From Saccharofermentans sp. (GTDB lineage: Bacteria > Bacillota > Clostridia > Saccharofermentanales > Saccharofermentanaceae), in the NCBI GenBank assembly GCA_024685135.1, contig JAIKWA010000130.1, positions 1-64,000 of the forward strand: DNA of 64,000 nucleotides. Direction: 5' to 3'. A program made the position numbers and the translations under genes. The notes beneath the pieces are model-generated. The model made no database searches. It worked only from the letters and a program-made list of their open reading frames with translations, and was not told the DNA's origin. Shown here in pieces: positions 8,718 to 18,872 of this stretch. Each line of letters starts with the position of its first letter. Within the stretch, counting starts at the first letter, position 1.

Positions 8718-9341
8718 ATGTACGATTACGCAAACGACAATTCGATACCGATAGAGAGCAGACAGAAGATGGATCTTCCCAAGATCGAGAATGCCGTAAG
8801 GGATATTCTCGAAGCGATAGGTGAAGACCCCGACAGAGAAGGACTTCAGGAGACTCCCAGGAGAGTTGCAAGAATGTATGCCGAAGTATTCTCAGGTCTG
8901 CATCACGATGTATCCAAGGATATAAAGGTCTTCCACGAAGACGGTAACGACGAGATGATATTGATAGGTGATATCCCGTTCTATTCCATGTGCGAGCATC
9001 ACCTCCTGCCTTTCCACGGCAAGGCTCATGTCGTTTATATCCCCAGAGACGGTAAGATCTTAGGCCTGTCCAAAGTTGCAAGGATAGTGGATACGATGTC
9101 GCGCAAGCCTCAGCTCCAGGAGCGTCTCACCTCAGAGATCGCAGATACCATAGTTGAATGCGTTGATGCAAAGTCAGTTTGCGTCATTATCGAAGCAGAG
9201 CATCTCTGCATGACCATGAGGGGTATCAGGAAACCCGGTTCAAAGACTGTCACCTCCGCTATGAGAGGCGGCTGCAGGACCGATGCAAGGACAAGAAACG
9301 AGGCTTTGGCCCTCATCAACAGACAGCGTATCGGAGGCTGA
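8718..9341 (+). CDS. folE: GTP cyclohydrolase I
   Basis: [64 protein letters not shown]. Confidence 0.97.
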   Translation: MYDYANDNSIPIESRQKMDLPKIENAVRDILEAIGEDPDREGLQETPRRVARMYAEVFSGLHHDVSKDIKVFHEDGNDEMILIGDIPFYSMCEHHLLPFHGKAHVVYIPRDGKILGLSKVARIVDTMSRKPQLQERLTSEIADTIVECVDAKSVCVIIEAEHLCMTMRGIRKPGSKTVTSAMRGGCRTDARTRNEALALINRQRIGG

Positions 9342-9342
9342 T

Positions 9343-10218
9343 ATGAAGCAGCTTATTAGTCCTGACGGAAGATTCGTAGGTACATACAAGGCAAGAGACA
9401 GAGAGCTCGTCATAGGTCGCAAGACTCTTGTAATGGGCATAGTAAATGTAACCCCCGATTCCTTCAGCGACGGCGGTGAGTATTACGATACGGACAAAGC
9501 GGTAGCACACGCGCTTGAACTTATAGAGCAGGGCGCGGATGTGATAGATATCGGAGGCGAATCCACAAGGCCCGGCTACGAGCCCGTAGGAGACGAAGAA
9601 GAGATAGGCCGGGTAGTGCCGGTGATCAGAAGACTTGCCGGGGAGTCTTCATGCATAATCTCCTGCGATACATCCAAGGCTCCCGTTGCAAGGGCAGCGC
9701 TTGAAGCAGGATGCCACATCATAAACGATGTAACCGCATTGCGCGATCCCGATATGGCAGATGTTGTAGCTGAATTTGATAGCGGCTGCATCATCATGTA
9801 TAACAGAAGACTCGATAAGAACATAAATAACGGCATGAATACCTCTTATCAGGCAATACAGTTCTTAAAGGAGAGGATCAAGCTTGCAGAAGATGCAGGC
9901 ATCAAGCCGGACCACATCATGACCGATCCCGGTATCGGCTTCGGCACCACAAGACTTGAAGACTTAGCGCTTACCGCATCCATTATGCAATGCGGCTTCG
10001 AAGGTAAGTATCCCGTGCTCTACGGAGTGTCCCGCAAGAGGATCGCCAAGGTCTTATCAGGCGGTGAGGGGATAGATAATGTGTCTATAGGTCTTGCGCT
10101 TGCAGGCGTATCTTCGGGATGCGCTATGGTAAGGGTACATAACGTAAGAGATACTGTTCAGGCTCTTATGGGATACGATGCCCAGCTCTATGCATTTAAC
10201 GGAGATCTCAATGGATAA
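9343..10218 (+). CDS. folP: Dihydropteroate synthase
   Basis: VMGIVNVTPDSFSDGGEYYD, GADVIDIGGESTRPG, DPGIGFGTT; ATG 9343 preferred over the upstream in-frame ATG inside folE. Confidence 0.97.
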   Translation: MKQLISPDGRFVGTYKARDRELVIGRKTLVMGIVNVTPDSFSDGGEYYDTDKAVAHALELIEQGADVIDIGGESTRPGYEPVGDEEEIGRVVPVIRRLAGESSCIISCDTSKAPVARAALEAGCHIINDVTALRDPDMADVVAEFDSGCIIMYNRRLDKNINNGMNTSYQAIQFLKERIKLAEDAGIKPDHIMTDPGIGFGTTRLEDLALTASIMQCGFEGKYPVLYGVSRKRIAKVLSGGEGIDNVSIGLALAGVSSGCAMVRVHNVRDTVQALMGYDAQLYAFNGDLNG

Positions 10219-10570
10219 GATAATCCTCAAGAACATTAAGGCTTATGGCCATACGGGCTGCCTCGAAGAAGAGAAGATAAACGGTCAGTATTTCTTCGTT
10301 ACCATTGAGCTCAGTATCGAAGATATAGAAGGCAAGAGAACTGACATGCTTTGTGATACGATAGATTATTCCAAAGTAGCTCTGATCGCTCAAAGGATCG
10401 TATCAGAAGATAAGGGCAACCTTATAGAGCATCTCGCTTATGAGATCGGCAAGGCAAGTCTTGAGGTATCTGATAGCATATTAAGCGTCATCGTAACCGT
10501 AAGTAAGCCTTCTGCTCCTGTAGAATGCGAGTTTGAGACTATGGAAGTGAGGATAGAACTTGCAAGATAA
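10211..10570 (+). CDS. folB: Dihydroneopterin aldolase
   Basis: DKIILKNIKAYGHTGCLEEEKINGQYFFVTIEL...DTIDYSKVA; position between folP and folK. Confidence 0.93.
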   Translation: MDKIILKNIKAYGHTGCLEEEKINGQYFFVTIELSIEDIEGKRTDMLCDTIDYSKVALIAQRIVSEDKGNLIEHLAYEIGKASLEVSDSILSVIVTVSKPSAPVECEFETMEVRIELAR

Positions 10571-11030
10571 GGTTTATTGCATTGTTTCCCTTGGATCTAA
10601 CATGGGCGATAAGATAGAGCATCTTAAGGCGGCGGCAAGGCGCCTTGAAGCTGATCCCCATATATCGCATATCAAGGCTGCATCCCTTTATGAGACTTCT
10701 CCCGTGGGTTACTTAGAGCAGGATGACTTCATCAATACATGCCTTGGCTTTTTTACCGACTTAGAGCCTGAAGAGCTTTTGAGGCTCGTAATGAGGATAG
10801 AGAAGGAGGGTGCAAGAGAGCGCCTTATACACTGGGGTCCGAGGACTATAGATATAGATATAATCCTTTACGGGGATATGAGTTATGAGAGTCCGGATCT
10901 TATTATCCCGCACCCGAGATACAAGCAGAGAGCTTTTGTCCTGGCACCTTTATCAGAGCTTACGGGAGAGGAATACGAGATGCCGGAAGACCAGCAGATA
11001 AGAAGAATAGGACAATTTGAGTTTAATTAA
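10560..11030 (+). CDS. folK: 2-amino-4-hydroxy-6-hydroxymethyldihydropteridine pyrophosphokinase
   Basis: VSLGSNMGDKIEHLKAA, SPVGYLEQDDFINTCLG, WGPRTIDIDIILYGD, IPHPRYKQRAFVLAPL; TTG start. Confidence 0.95.
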   Translation: MQDKVYCIVSLGSNMGDKIEHLKAAARRLEADPHISHIKAASLYETSPVGYLEQDDFINTCLGFFTDLEPEELLRLVMRIEKEGARERLIHWGPRTIDIDIILYGDMSYESPDLIIPHPRYKQRAFVLAPLSELTGEEYEMPEDQQIRRIGQFEFN

Positions 11031-11080
11031 GTCTAAGTTTATAATAGCGATAATTTGTTAAGCAGCAAATGGAGGATTAA

Positions 11081-11509
11081 ATGGCAGATAATAATCGTAA
11101 CGTGAATGCGCCTGCCGGCGATAACAACGAATCACGTCCGCATGGTAACAGGAACAACCATAGAAGGAAGAACTATAACGGCCGTAACCGTGATGGTCAG
11201 TCAAGGAATAAAGACGGCAACAGGAATAACAACAAGAAGAATAACGAAGGCCGCAATAATAATCAGAATAAGCCCAAGACAGCCCGTGATCACCGCGAGA
11301 AGACAGATAAGGAACAGCGCGGCGAGCGTTCTGAGCAGGACTTCAGAAATAAGAAGAATAACAACAGGCAGAATAACAACTTCAACAATAACAGCAAGCC
11401 TGCCAAGAAGCGCGAGGAGACCGTAGACGATATCAGGAGCGATAACGCAAGGATCACCAAGGAGATCTATCTCGAGATCGCTTCGATGAAGAATATCAGC
11501 ATCAACTAA
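11081..11509 (+). CDS. Low-complexity Asn/Arg/Lys-rich, probably disordered protein
   Basis: 142 aa with GGAGG-type RBS (atggaggattaa ATG); dominated by N, R, K, G; less biased C-term EETVDDIRSDNARITKEIYLEIASMKNISIN. Confidence 0.7.
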   Translation: MADNNRNVNAPAGDNNESRPHGNRNNHRRKNYNGRNRDGQSRNKDGNRNNNKKNNEGRNNNQNKPKTARDHREKTDKEQRGERSEQDFRNKKNNNRQNNNFNNNSKPAKKREETVDDIRSDNARITKEIYLEIASMKNISIN

Positions 11510-11510
11510 T

Positions 11511-12134
11511 ATGGGCAAGGGATTATTTATAACATTTGAAGGCATAGACGGTTGCGGCAAGAGCACGCAGATCGAGCTCTTACGCACGTTTTTGGATAGC
11601 AAAGGTATAGATAATCTCGTTATAAGAGAGCCGGGCGGAACCGTCGTAGGTGAGAAGATCAGGGAGATCCTCCTTGATAAGAAGAACTCAGATATGACTT
11701 CTCTTGCCGAGCTCCTTTTATTTGAAGCCGCAAGAGCGCAGATCGTAGAAGAGAAGATCAAGCCTGCGATCGATGAAGGCAAAGTAGTAATATGTGACAG
11801 GTTCTACGATTCGTCTCTGGCATATCAGGGAGTTGCCCGCAATATGGGAACGGATCTTGTAAACCTTCTTAATAATGTCGCTGTATCAGGTCTTGATCCC
11901 GATATGACTTTCTTCCTCGATATATCTGTCGAAGAGTCCCTCAGAAGAAGAAACAAGAGGGGCGATGAATCAGACAGGATCGAGGGCATGGGAGATTCTT
12001 TCCTCGAGAAGGTAAGGCAGGGGTATCTTTATGCGGCATTATATGACAGCGATAGGATAAAGACGATCGATGCATCTTCATCTGTTGAAGATATCGCATC
12101 ACAGATCGCAAATTCCGTCTCGGAGAGACTTTAA
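11511..12134 (+). CDS. tmk: Thymidylate kinase
   Basis: GLFITFEGIDGCGKSTQIELL, REPGGTVVGEKIREILL, DRFYDSSLAYQG. Confidence 0.97.
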   Translation: MGKGLFITFEGIDGCGKSTQIELLRTFLDSKGIDNLVIREPGGTVVGEKIREILLDKKNSDMTSLAELLLFEAARAQIVEEKIKPAIDEGKVVICDRFYDSSLAYQGVARNMGTDLVNLLNNVAVSGLDPDMTFFLDISVEESLRRRNKRGDESDRIEGMGDSFLEKVRQGYLYAALYDSDRIKTIDASSSVEDIASQIANSVSERL

Positions 12135-13135
12135 TGGCAGACATCATAGGTCAGAACAGATTAAAGAGCCTGATAGCTTCGGAGGCTTCGTTCAGGCATT
12201 CGAGTTCATATCTTTTGAATGCTCCCAAGGGAATGGGCAAGCATCTTTTGGCTAATGCTTTTGCAAAGGCTCTGATGTGCGAAGCTCCCAAAGAGGGCAA
12301 GGCTTGCTGTGAGTGCAAGTGCTGCAAGTATTTTGATGCCGGCACAACACCTGATATCGTAAGGATAGAAGCTCCCGAAGACGGCAAGAACATCAAGGTC
12401 GAGGAGATAAGGAACCGCGTCGTTGCCGATGCCTCCATCAAGCCACAGTTCTCAAAGCTCAAGGTCTTTATAATAGATCTCGACTGCGTTGCAGAGGACG
12501 GTCAGAACGTCCTTCTCAAATCGATAGAAGAGCCGCCTGAGAATGTAGTATTCATATTGCTCTCTTCGGTAACGGACAGGGTGCTTAGCACAGTAATGAG
12601 CCGTGTAATGGAGCTTAAGATAGATCCTTATACCTCAGATGAGATATATGAGATCCTTAAGGCAAATGAAGTAGAGGGCACCAGGCAAGAGCTTGAAGAA
12701 GTCCTCGCTTACTGTGCCGGCAACCCCGGAAGGGCTTTGTCCATCGCATCTGATGAAGAGTTCGGTAAGCTTACATCTGATGTTACGGATCTTATCTTAA
12801 GCATCGGAGATCACTCATATAGTGATATACTTACTGATGATGTAGCCTTTATGGTATCTAATAAGGACAGATTTGCCCTTATATCGGAGATAATACTCAA
12901 GACCTTGGATTCTATGGCTATGTACCTTAAGGCGCCGGACAATAAGACCGCGCTTAAGGCGAGTGGCAAGATCAAGGAATTTGTTCTGTCAAATAAGCGA
13001 CTTAATACGGTCAGGATAGGCAGATGTGTAGAGGCAGTTAATTCCATGAAGAAGGCACTTATGGTCAACTGCAATTATGAGAATAACAGCGGCGTAATGC
13101 TGCTTGCAATGCATGAGGAGTTAAGAAGCAGATGA
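12134..13135 (+). CDS. holB: DNA polymerase III delta'-like subunit
   Basis: IIGQNRLKSLIASEASFRHSSSYLLNAPKGMGKHLLANAFAKALMC, Cys-rich zinc module, NVLLKSIEEPPENVVFILLSS; follows tmk. Confidence 0.88.
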   Translation: MADIIGQNRLKSLIASEASFRHSSSYLLNAPKGMGKHLLANAFAKALMCEAPKEGKACCECKCCKYFDAGTTPDIVRIEAPEDGKNIKVEEIRNRVVADASIKPQFSKLKVFIIDLDCVAEDGQNVLLKSIEEPPENVVFILLSSVTDRVLSTVMSRVMELKIDPYTSDEIYEILKANEVEGTRQELEEVLAYCAGNPGRALSIASDEEFGKLTSDVTDLILSIGDHSYSDILTDDVAFMVSNKDRFALISEIILKTLDSMAMYLKAPDNKTALKASGKIKEFVLSNKRLNTVRIGRCVEAVNSMKKALMVNCNYENNSGVMLLAMHEELRSR

Positions 13136-14013
13136 GTAAGATAGTAAACGTCAGATTCAGGAGCGCAGGCAAGACCTACAGGTTCAGCTGCGACGGATAT
13201 ACACTTCACGTAGGTGACGCGGTAATGGTTAAGACTGAGCAGGGGTTAGACCTTGCACATGTATGCGATGAACCTTACGATGCCGATATCAAGGGCAGTG
13301 AGCCTGAGATAGTTCCTATCAAGGGACTTGCTACAGACAGCGAGATCAAGCTCTACGATGAGAAGTGTGCCAAGGAGAAGCAGGCACTCGTAACCTGCAA
13401 CGGCTTCGTCGAGAAGCGCGGCCTTGCGATGAACCTCGTAGATTGCGTTATGTCCTTCGACGGCAAGAAGATAACCTTCTACTTCACGGCAGACGGCAGG
13501 GTAGACTTCAGAGAGCTGGTAAAGGACTTGGCAGCCGCATTCCATTCAAGGATAGAGCTCAGACAGATAGGTTCAAGAGACGAAGCCAAGCTCATAGGCG
13601 GCATCGGTATGTGCGGCAGGGAGCTTTGCTGCTGCACCTTCTTAAACCGCTTTGCTACAGTCAACTTAAAGCTTGCAAGATCGCAGGGCCTGTCTCTTAA
13701 TCCCGGTAAGCTCAACGGTGCATGCGGAAGGCTCATGTGCTGCCTTCAGTTCGAGAAGGAAGCATATGACGACGCTCACAGCAGGCTTCCTGTCACAGGT
13801 AAGAGGATAAGGACACCCGAGGGAGTGGGCACTATCTCCGATGTAAATTACATTCAGGAACTCATCACGGTCAAGTTCCCTGACGGCAGCGATATCCAGA
13901 TGAACAAATACCCATGGGCAGAGCTCGAACCCCTTAATCCCGAGCTTAAATGCAGCAGTTGTCCCGCAAGATCCAAGCACTATCCCGATGACGAGGGTTC
14001 TGACGAGGATTGA
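13132..14013 (+). CDS. ricT: PSP1-domain protein, RicT/YaaT-like
   Basis: FYFTADGRVDFRELVKDLAAAFHSRIELRQIGSRDEAKLIGGIGMCGRELCCCTFL...GKLNGACGRLMCCLQFE. Confidence 0.92.
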   Translation: MSKIVNVRFRSAGKTYRFSCDGYTLHVGDAVMVKTEQGLDLAHVCDEPYDADIKGSEPEIVPIKGLATDSEIKLYDEKCAKEKQALVTCNGFVEKRGLAMNLVDCVMSFDGKKITFYFTADGRVDFRELVKDLAAAFHSRIELRQIGSRDEAKLIGGIGMCGRELCCCTFLNRFATVNLKLARSQGLSLNPGKLNGACGRLMCCLQFEKEAYDDAHSRLPVTGKRIRTPEGVGTISDVNYIQELITVKFPDGSDIQMNKYPWAELEPLNPELKCSSCPARSKHYPDDEGSDED

Positions 14014-14039
14014 AACCGACTTAAGTCGTAAAAATTAAG

Positions 14040-14068
14040 AAGGCACATTTGCAAAAATGTGCTTTTTT
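14040..14068 (+). terminator. Intrinsic terminator after ricT
   Basis: GCACATTT-GCAA-AAATGTGC followed by TTTTTT. Confidence 0.85.
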
Positions 14069-14159
14069 GATTTTATTACGTTTTTGAACAAACATTTGTC
14101 TTGTCTAACCGTATTTGCAAGTGAAATAATCAAACCATAACCTAAAGGAGGTGCATACT

Positions 14160-14330
14160 ATGGCTTATGTAATTTCTGACGCTTGTTTGTCATGCGGTGC
14201 TTGCGCTGACGGTTGTCCTGTTGGTGCTATTTCCCAGGGTGATACACAGTACAATATCGATCCCGATGTTTGTGTTTCTTGTGGTGCTTGTGAAGCAACA
14301 TGCCCTGCCGGTGCAATTAGCGAAGGCTGA
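14160..14330 (+). CDS. 2[4Fe-4S] ferredoxin (56 aa; absent from the supplied ORF track)
   Basis: Manual translation MAYVISDACLSCGACADGCPVGAISQGDTQYNIDPDVCVSCGACEATCPAGAISEG; RBS AAAGGAGG upstream. Confidence 0.95.
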   Translation: MAYVISDACLSCGACADGCPVGAISQGDTQYNIDPDVCVSCGACEATCPAGAISEG

Positions 14331-14350
14331 TAACTTTAAACAAGTAAGAT

Positions 14351-14383
14351 CACAGCCGCATCCTACGGGGTGCGGCTGTTTTT
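14351..14383 (+). terminator. Intrinsic terminator after ferredoxin
   Basis: CAGCCGCA-TCCTACGGGG-TGCGGCTG-TTTTT. Confidence 0.85.
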
Positions 14384-14423
14384 ATGCTATAATCTTGTAT
14401 CAATTTATTTGCAAAGGGGTCAT

Positions 14424-15215
14424 ATGGCAGGCAAACTCGTAACTGACGATCTCGGGAGGGGCGGATTTAGGCTCCTTCAGGACGAAGATGGTTTTAAGCT
14501 CGGCACGGCAAGTGTTCTCCTTGCGTGGTTTGCCTCGTCTTTTGTAAGAAGATCCAAAGAGAGTAAGACCCATATGTTAGAGCTTGGCAGCGGCATCGGA
14601 AGCTGCGCGATCTGCACCGCTGCAAGGCTTGCTGAGGTTAATATCGACTGCATCGAGCTTCAGCAAAGACCCTTTGAGATATTAGAGCAGAATATCGAGC
14701 TCAACGGTATCGAAGGAAGGGTAAGAGCCTTTAATTCAGACATATTAGAGCTCCCGTCTCTTGTCAAGGATATAAGCTACGACGTGGTATTCATGAACCC
14801 GCCTTTCTTCAGTGAGGCAAGGGGCCCCAAGACAGATGATAAGAGTAAGGCCAAGCTCGTATCACGCTTCGGCGATACCGCAGATCTTGAAGATTTCATA
14901 AGCGTCGCATCCAGGAGGACAAGACCTTCGGGCGGCTATGTATGCATGTGTATGGCATCTTCAAGGCTTTGCGAATGTATAGGCCTTTTCGAAAAGTATA
15001 AGATCAGCCCCTCAAGGCTCATAAATTGCCATTCGCTTGAAGACAAGGACAGCTTCCTTGTGCTCCTGGCAGGCAAGAAGGGCGCGCCCAATACGGATTT
15101 CCGCATACTTCCGCCCCTTATACTGAGCGAGAGGGACAAAGAGGGTAATATTATAAGGACAAAAGAACTTACCAGGATCTATGAGGAGGAACACACGGAT
15201 TGCTTTATCTCGTAG
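14424..15215 (+). CDS. tRNA1(Val) adenine-N6-methyltransferase-like SAM-dependent methyltransferase
   Basis: MLELGSGIGSCAICTAAR, DVVFMNPPF; adjacent to rsmI; ATG 14424 with AAAGGGG upstream. Confidence 0.85.
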   Translation: MAGKLVTDDLGRGGFRLLQDEDGFKLGTASVLLAWFASSFVRRSKESKTHMLELGSGIGSCAICTAARLAEVNIDCIELQQRPFEILEQNIELNGIEGRVRAFNSDILELPSLVKDISYDVVFMNPPFFSEARGPKTDDKSKAKLVSRFGDTADLEDFISVASRRTRPSGGYVCMCMASSRLCECIGLFEKYKISPSRLINCHSLEDKDSFLVLLAGKKGAPNTDFRILPPLILSERDKEGNIIRTKELTRIYEEEHTDCFIS

Positions 15216-16033
15216 GAACACCAATAGGAAATTTAGGGGACATGAGCCCGAGGGCAAAGCAGATCCTTACGGATGTTGATGTGATCGCCTGTGAGGATAC
15301 AAGGGTAACGGGCATTCTCCTTAAGTCGTTGGGGATCGAGCCCAAGAAGCTGTTTTGCTATCAGGAACATAACAAGGCCTCTAAGGGTCCCGTGCTTATC
15401 GATATGTTAAGGAGCGGACTCGATGTAGCTCAGGTATCAGACGCGGGAATGCCTGCGATATCTGACCCCGGAGAAGACCTCGTAAAGCTTGCGATAGAGG
15501 GAGGCATAGAATTTACCGTAGTCCCCGGGCCTGTTGCCGCGATGACCGCTCTGGTCTTATCCGGACTTGATACGAGATACTGCCATTTCGAAGGTTTCCT
15601 GCCGCAGGACAATACCAAGAGAAAACAGCGCCTTGCCGCTCTTAAGACATACGATGAGACCATTATCTTATACGAAGCTCCGCATAGAGTAGCAAAACTT
15701 ATAGAAGAGCTTATGGCTGAAGGCTTCGGAGAAAGCAAGATCGCTTTTGCAAGAGAGCTTACCAAGAAGTACGAAGAGGTAATAAGGCTTAAGGTAAGCG
15801 AGGCAGGGGAATATTTTGCAGCAAATCCCCCGAGAGGAGAATTCGTCGTCTGCCTGGAGCCCTTGGAGCAGGAAGAAAAGGGTGCTTCCGGTATGTGCGA
15901 ATCTGATACGCTCATAAAGCTGCTCTTGGAGAAGGGAATGCCTACAAAAGACATTGCGGCCGTAGTATCAGCCGCTTTGGGACTTCCCAAGAAAGAAGTA
16001 TATAACCGCTCACTTGAACTTAGCGGCAGGTAA
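15200..16033 (+). CDS. rsmI: 16S rRNA (cytidine-1402-2'-O)-methyltransferase
   Basis: LYLVGTPIGNLGDMSPRAKQIL, ACEDTRVTGILLKSLGI, QVSDAGMPAISDPGEDLV; TTG start. Confidence 0.95.
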   Translation: MLYLVGTPIGNLGDMSPRAKQILTDVDVIACEDTRVTGILLKSLGIEPKKLFCYQEHNKASKGPVLIDMLRSGLDVAQVSDAGMPAISDPGEDLVKLAIEGGIEFTVVPGPVAAMTALVLSGLDTRYCHFEGFLPQDNTKRKQRLAALKTYDETIILYEAPHRVAKLIEELMAEGFGESKIAFARELTKKYEEVIRLKVSEAGEYFAANPPRGEFVVCLEPLEQEEKGASGMCESDTLIKLLLEKGMPTKDIAAVVSAALGLPKKEVYNRSLELSGR

Positions 16034-16074
16034 ATCTATAATTAAAAGGTTTTGTAATAAAAGGAGGGAAAGTC

Positions 16075-18021
16075 ATGGACAATCAGGAAAAGAAGACTTT
16101 CTATATAACAACACCGATCTACTATCCGTCCGGTAACCCGCACATCGGACACTGCTATACGACCATCGCTTGCGATGCCGTTGCAAGGCTCAAGCGAATG
16201 CAAGGCTATGACGTAATGTTCCTTACGGGAACAGACGAGCATGGTCAGAAGATCGAGAAGAAGGCCGAGGAAGCCGGAGTAACACCCAAGGAGTATGTCG
16301 ACGATATCGTTGCAAACTTCAAGAAGCTCTGGGGCACACTCGGTATCTCATACGACAGATATGTAAGAACAACTGACGATTACCATATTAAGACAGTTCA
16401 AAACATCTTCGAGAAGCTCTACAAGAACGGCTATATCTATAAGAGCGAGTACAAGGGCAAATACTGCACGCCCTGTGAATCCTTCTGGACAGAAAGCCAG
16501 TTAGTAGACGGCAAGTGCCCTGACTGCGGCAGAGAGGTAACAGACGCTTCCGAGGAAGCATACTTCTTCAAGCTCTCAGCGTTTGCTCCCAGGCTCAAGG
16601 AACTCCTCCTCGATGAAGAGAAGAACTTCCTCAATCCTAAGAGCCGTGTAAACGAGATGATCCACAACTTCATCGATCCCGGTCTTCAGGATCTCTGCGT
16701 ATCCAGAACGAGCTTTAAGTGGGGTATCCCCGTTACCTTCGACGAAGGTCATATCGTATATGTCTGGATCGATGCCTTGACGAACTATATCTCGGCATTA
16801 GGCTTCATGAACGATACATATAACGACTACGAGAAGTACTGGCCTGCGGATATGCATGTAATGGCTAAGGAGATCGTAAGATTCCACTCTCTTATCTGGC
16901 CTTCTATCCTTATGGCACTGGGTGAGCCTCTCCCGCAGAAGATCTACGGTCACGGCTGGATCACCTTCGGTGCTTCAGGCGGCAAGATGAGTAAGTCCAA
17001 GGGTAATGTAATAGATCCGTTCGTACTCTGCGAGAGATACGGCGTAGATGCCTTAAGATACGATATCTTAAGAGAGATGCCCTTCGGCTCTGATGCACCT
17101 TATTCAAACGAGCAGATGTTCACGAGGATCAATTCGGATCTTGCAAACGATCTGGGTAACCTCGTCTCCAGAACTGTTGCGATGGTCATCAAGTACTTCG
17201 GAGGCACAATGCCCGGGGAGATGGAATTCACGGAAGAGGATAACGACCTCTACGCTGCATTCGACGTTCTCCCTGATATCGTATCTGAAGGTTATTCAAC
17301 GCTTCATTTCTCTGAAGCGTTAGAGAAGATCTTCCGCGCTATTGCAAGAGCAAACAAGTACATCGACGAGACATGCCCCTGGATCCTTGCTAAGGATGAG
17401 ACAAAGCAGCCGAGACTTGCAGCAGTCTTATACAATCTCCTCGATTGCATCAGACGCGCAGCAATATTGCTCTATCCCGTAATGCCTCATTCCACACCCA
17501 AGATCTTCGAGCAGATCGGTGCTACGGAAGAGGAGATCACATGGGAGTCCGTATATGAGAGAAATAAGCTCTCTTCAACAGTAACGGTCAAGAAGGGTGA
17601 AGTCTTATTCCCCAGAATAGATGTAGACAAGGAGATCGAAGAGCTCAATAAGCAGCTTGCACCTGAAGAAGCACCTTCAGATCTTGAGCCCCTTAAGGAG
17701 CTTACAAAGTTCGATAACTTTGCATCTCTCGATCTTCGTGCAGTTAAGGTCTTATCCTGCGAGAAGGTCAAGAAGTCAGATAAGCTTCTTCTCTTCCAGG
17801 TAGATGACGGCTTCGGCACAAGGCAGGTACTCTCCGGTATCGCAAAGTACTACAAGCCCGAAGACCTCGTAGGCAAGACACTTGCGATGATAGTAAACCT
17901 CGAGCCCCGCAAGATGATGGGCTATGAGAGCAACGGTATGATCTTATCCGTCAAGGACGGCGACGGCTACAGAGTCTTGGAGTTCGACGACTCCATCAAG
18001 CCAGGAGCAGACATATCGTGA
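16075..18021 (+). CDS. metG: Methionyl-tRNA synthetase with C-terminal tRNA-binding domain
   Basis: TTPIYYPSGNPHIGHCYTTIACDA, GKMSKSKGNVIDP, C-term LDLRAVKVLSCEKVKKSDKLLLFQVD. Confidence 0.97.
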   Translation: MDNQEKKTFYITTPIYYPSGNPHIGHCYTTIACDAVARLKRMQGYDVMFLTGTDEHGQKIEKKAEEAGVTPKEYVDDIVANFKKLWGTLGISYDRYVRTTDDYHIKTVQNIFEKLYKNGYIYKSEYKGKYCTPCESFWTESQLVDGKCPDCGREVTDASEEAYFFKLSAFAPRLKELLLDEEKNFLNPKSRVNEMIHNFIDPGLQDLCVSRTSFKWGIPVTFDEGHIVYVWIDALTNYISALGFMNDTYNDYEKYWPADMHVMAKEIVRFHSLIWPSILMALGEPLPQKIYGHGWITFGASGGKMSKSKGNVIDPFVLCERYGVDALRYDILREMPFGSDAPYSNEQMFTRINSDLANDLGNLVSRTVAMVIKYFGGTMPGEMEFTEEDNDLYAAFDVLPDIVSEGYSTLHFSEALEKIFRAIARANKYIDETCPWILAKDETKQPRLAAVLYNLLDCIRRAAILLYPVMPHSTPKIFEQIGATEEEITWESVYERNKLSSTVTVKKGEVLFPRIDVDKEIEELNKQLAPEEAPSDLEPLKELTKFDNFASLDLRAVKVLSCEKVKKSDKLLLFQVDDGFGTRQVLSGIAKYYKPEDLVGKTLAMIVNLEPRKMMGYESNGMILSVKDGDGYRVLEFDDSIKPGADIS

Positions 18022-18872
18022 GAGAGGTAAGACACTTCGAGAATCTTGATGCAAGCGTGCGTTTCTTTGATACGCACGCTCATCTTTATGATGAGCGCAT
18101 AACGGATGTGGGTGAAGCCCTTGCCTTAAGCTATAAGGCGGGCGTTGACCGGATACTTATCCCGGCTGATTCCATGGGATCTTCAAAGCAGGCTGTAGAT
18201 TACGCTGCAAGATTTGACGGCACAGCGGGAGTAAAGCTCTTTTGCTCAGTAGGTGTGCACCCGCATGAAGCTAAGACATATACGCCTGAGGTGGAAGAGT
18301 ATCTTATCGACTGTCTTAATAGAAGGGATGAGCTTAAGATCAGGGCGTTAGGGGAGATAGGTCTTGATTACTACTACGACCTGTCTGAGAGGTCCTGCCA
18401 GAGGGAAGTTTTCGCAAAGCAATTGAAGCTGGCATATGAGCTCGATATTCCCTTCATATTGCACGAGAGGGAGGCTACGGGCGATTGCCTTGATATCTTA
18501 AGGGATTTCTGCAAAAGAGGCTGTCTGCGAGCAAATCCCGGCGTATGCCATTGCTGCTCCATGTCGCCCGAGGCCGCACAGGAGATGGTCAAGATGGGCT
18601 TCTTTATTGGCTTTGACGGCCCCATAACCTTTAAGAACAACAAGAAGACACCTGAAGTGTGCCGCAATACGCCTTTAGACCGCATCGTTATAGAGACGGA
18701 TTCGCCTTATCTTACGCCCGAGCCCAACAGGGGACTTACCAACATACCGGAATTCGTTCCCTATGTGTGTGCCAGGATAGCAGAGATCAAGGGCGAGCCA
18801 CTTGAACAGATGGCTTCTATTACTTATGATAACGGCAACAGATTATATGAGATCACGGAGGATACAAAGTGA
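18018..18872 (+). CDS. TatD-family metal-dependent hydrolase
   Basis: RFFDTHAHLYDERI, SVGVHPHEAKTY, RALGEIGLDYYYD, IVIETDSPYLTPEPNRG. Confidence 0.95.
   Translation: MREVRHFENLDASVRFFDTHAHLYDERITDVGEALALSYKAGVDRILIPADSMGSSKQAVDYAARFDGTAGVKLFCSVGVHPHEAKTYTPEVEEYLIDCLNRRDELKIRALGEIGLDYYYDLSERSCQREVFAKQLKLAYELDIPFILHEREATGDCLDILRDFCKRGCLRANPGVCHCCSMSPEAAQEMVKMGFFIGFDGPITFKNNKKTPEVCRNTPLDRIVIETDSPYLTPEPNRGLTNIPEFVPYVCARIAEIKGEPLEQMASITYDNGNRLYEITEDTK

Noticed and set aside
11106-11426. Alternate-frame ORF in the Asn-rich gene
   Set aside because: Out-of-frame product of AAC/AAT-rich repeats; the in-frame ORF has the RBS.
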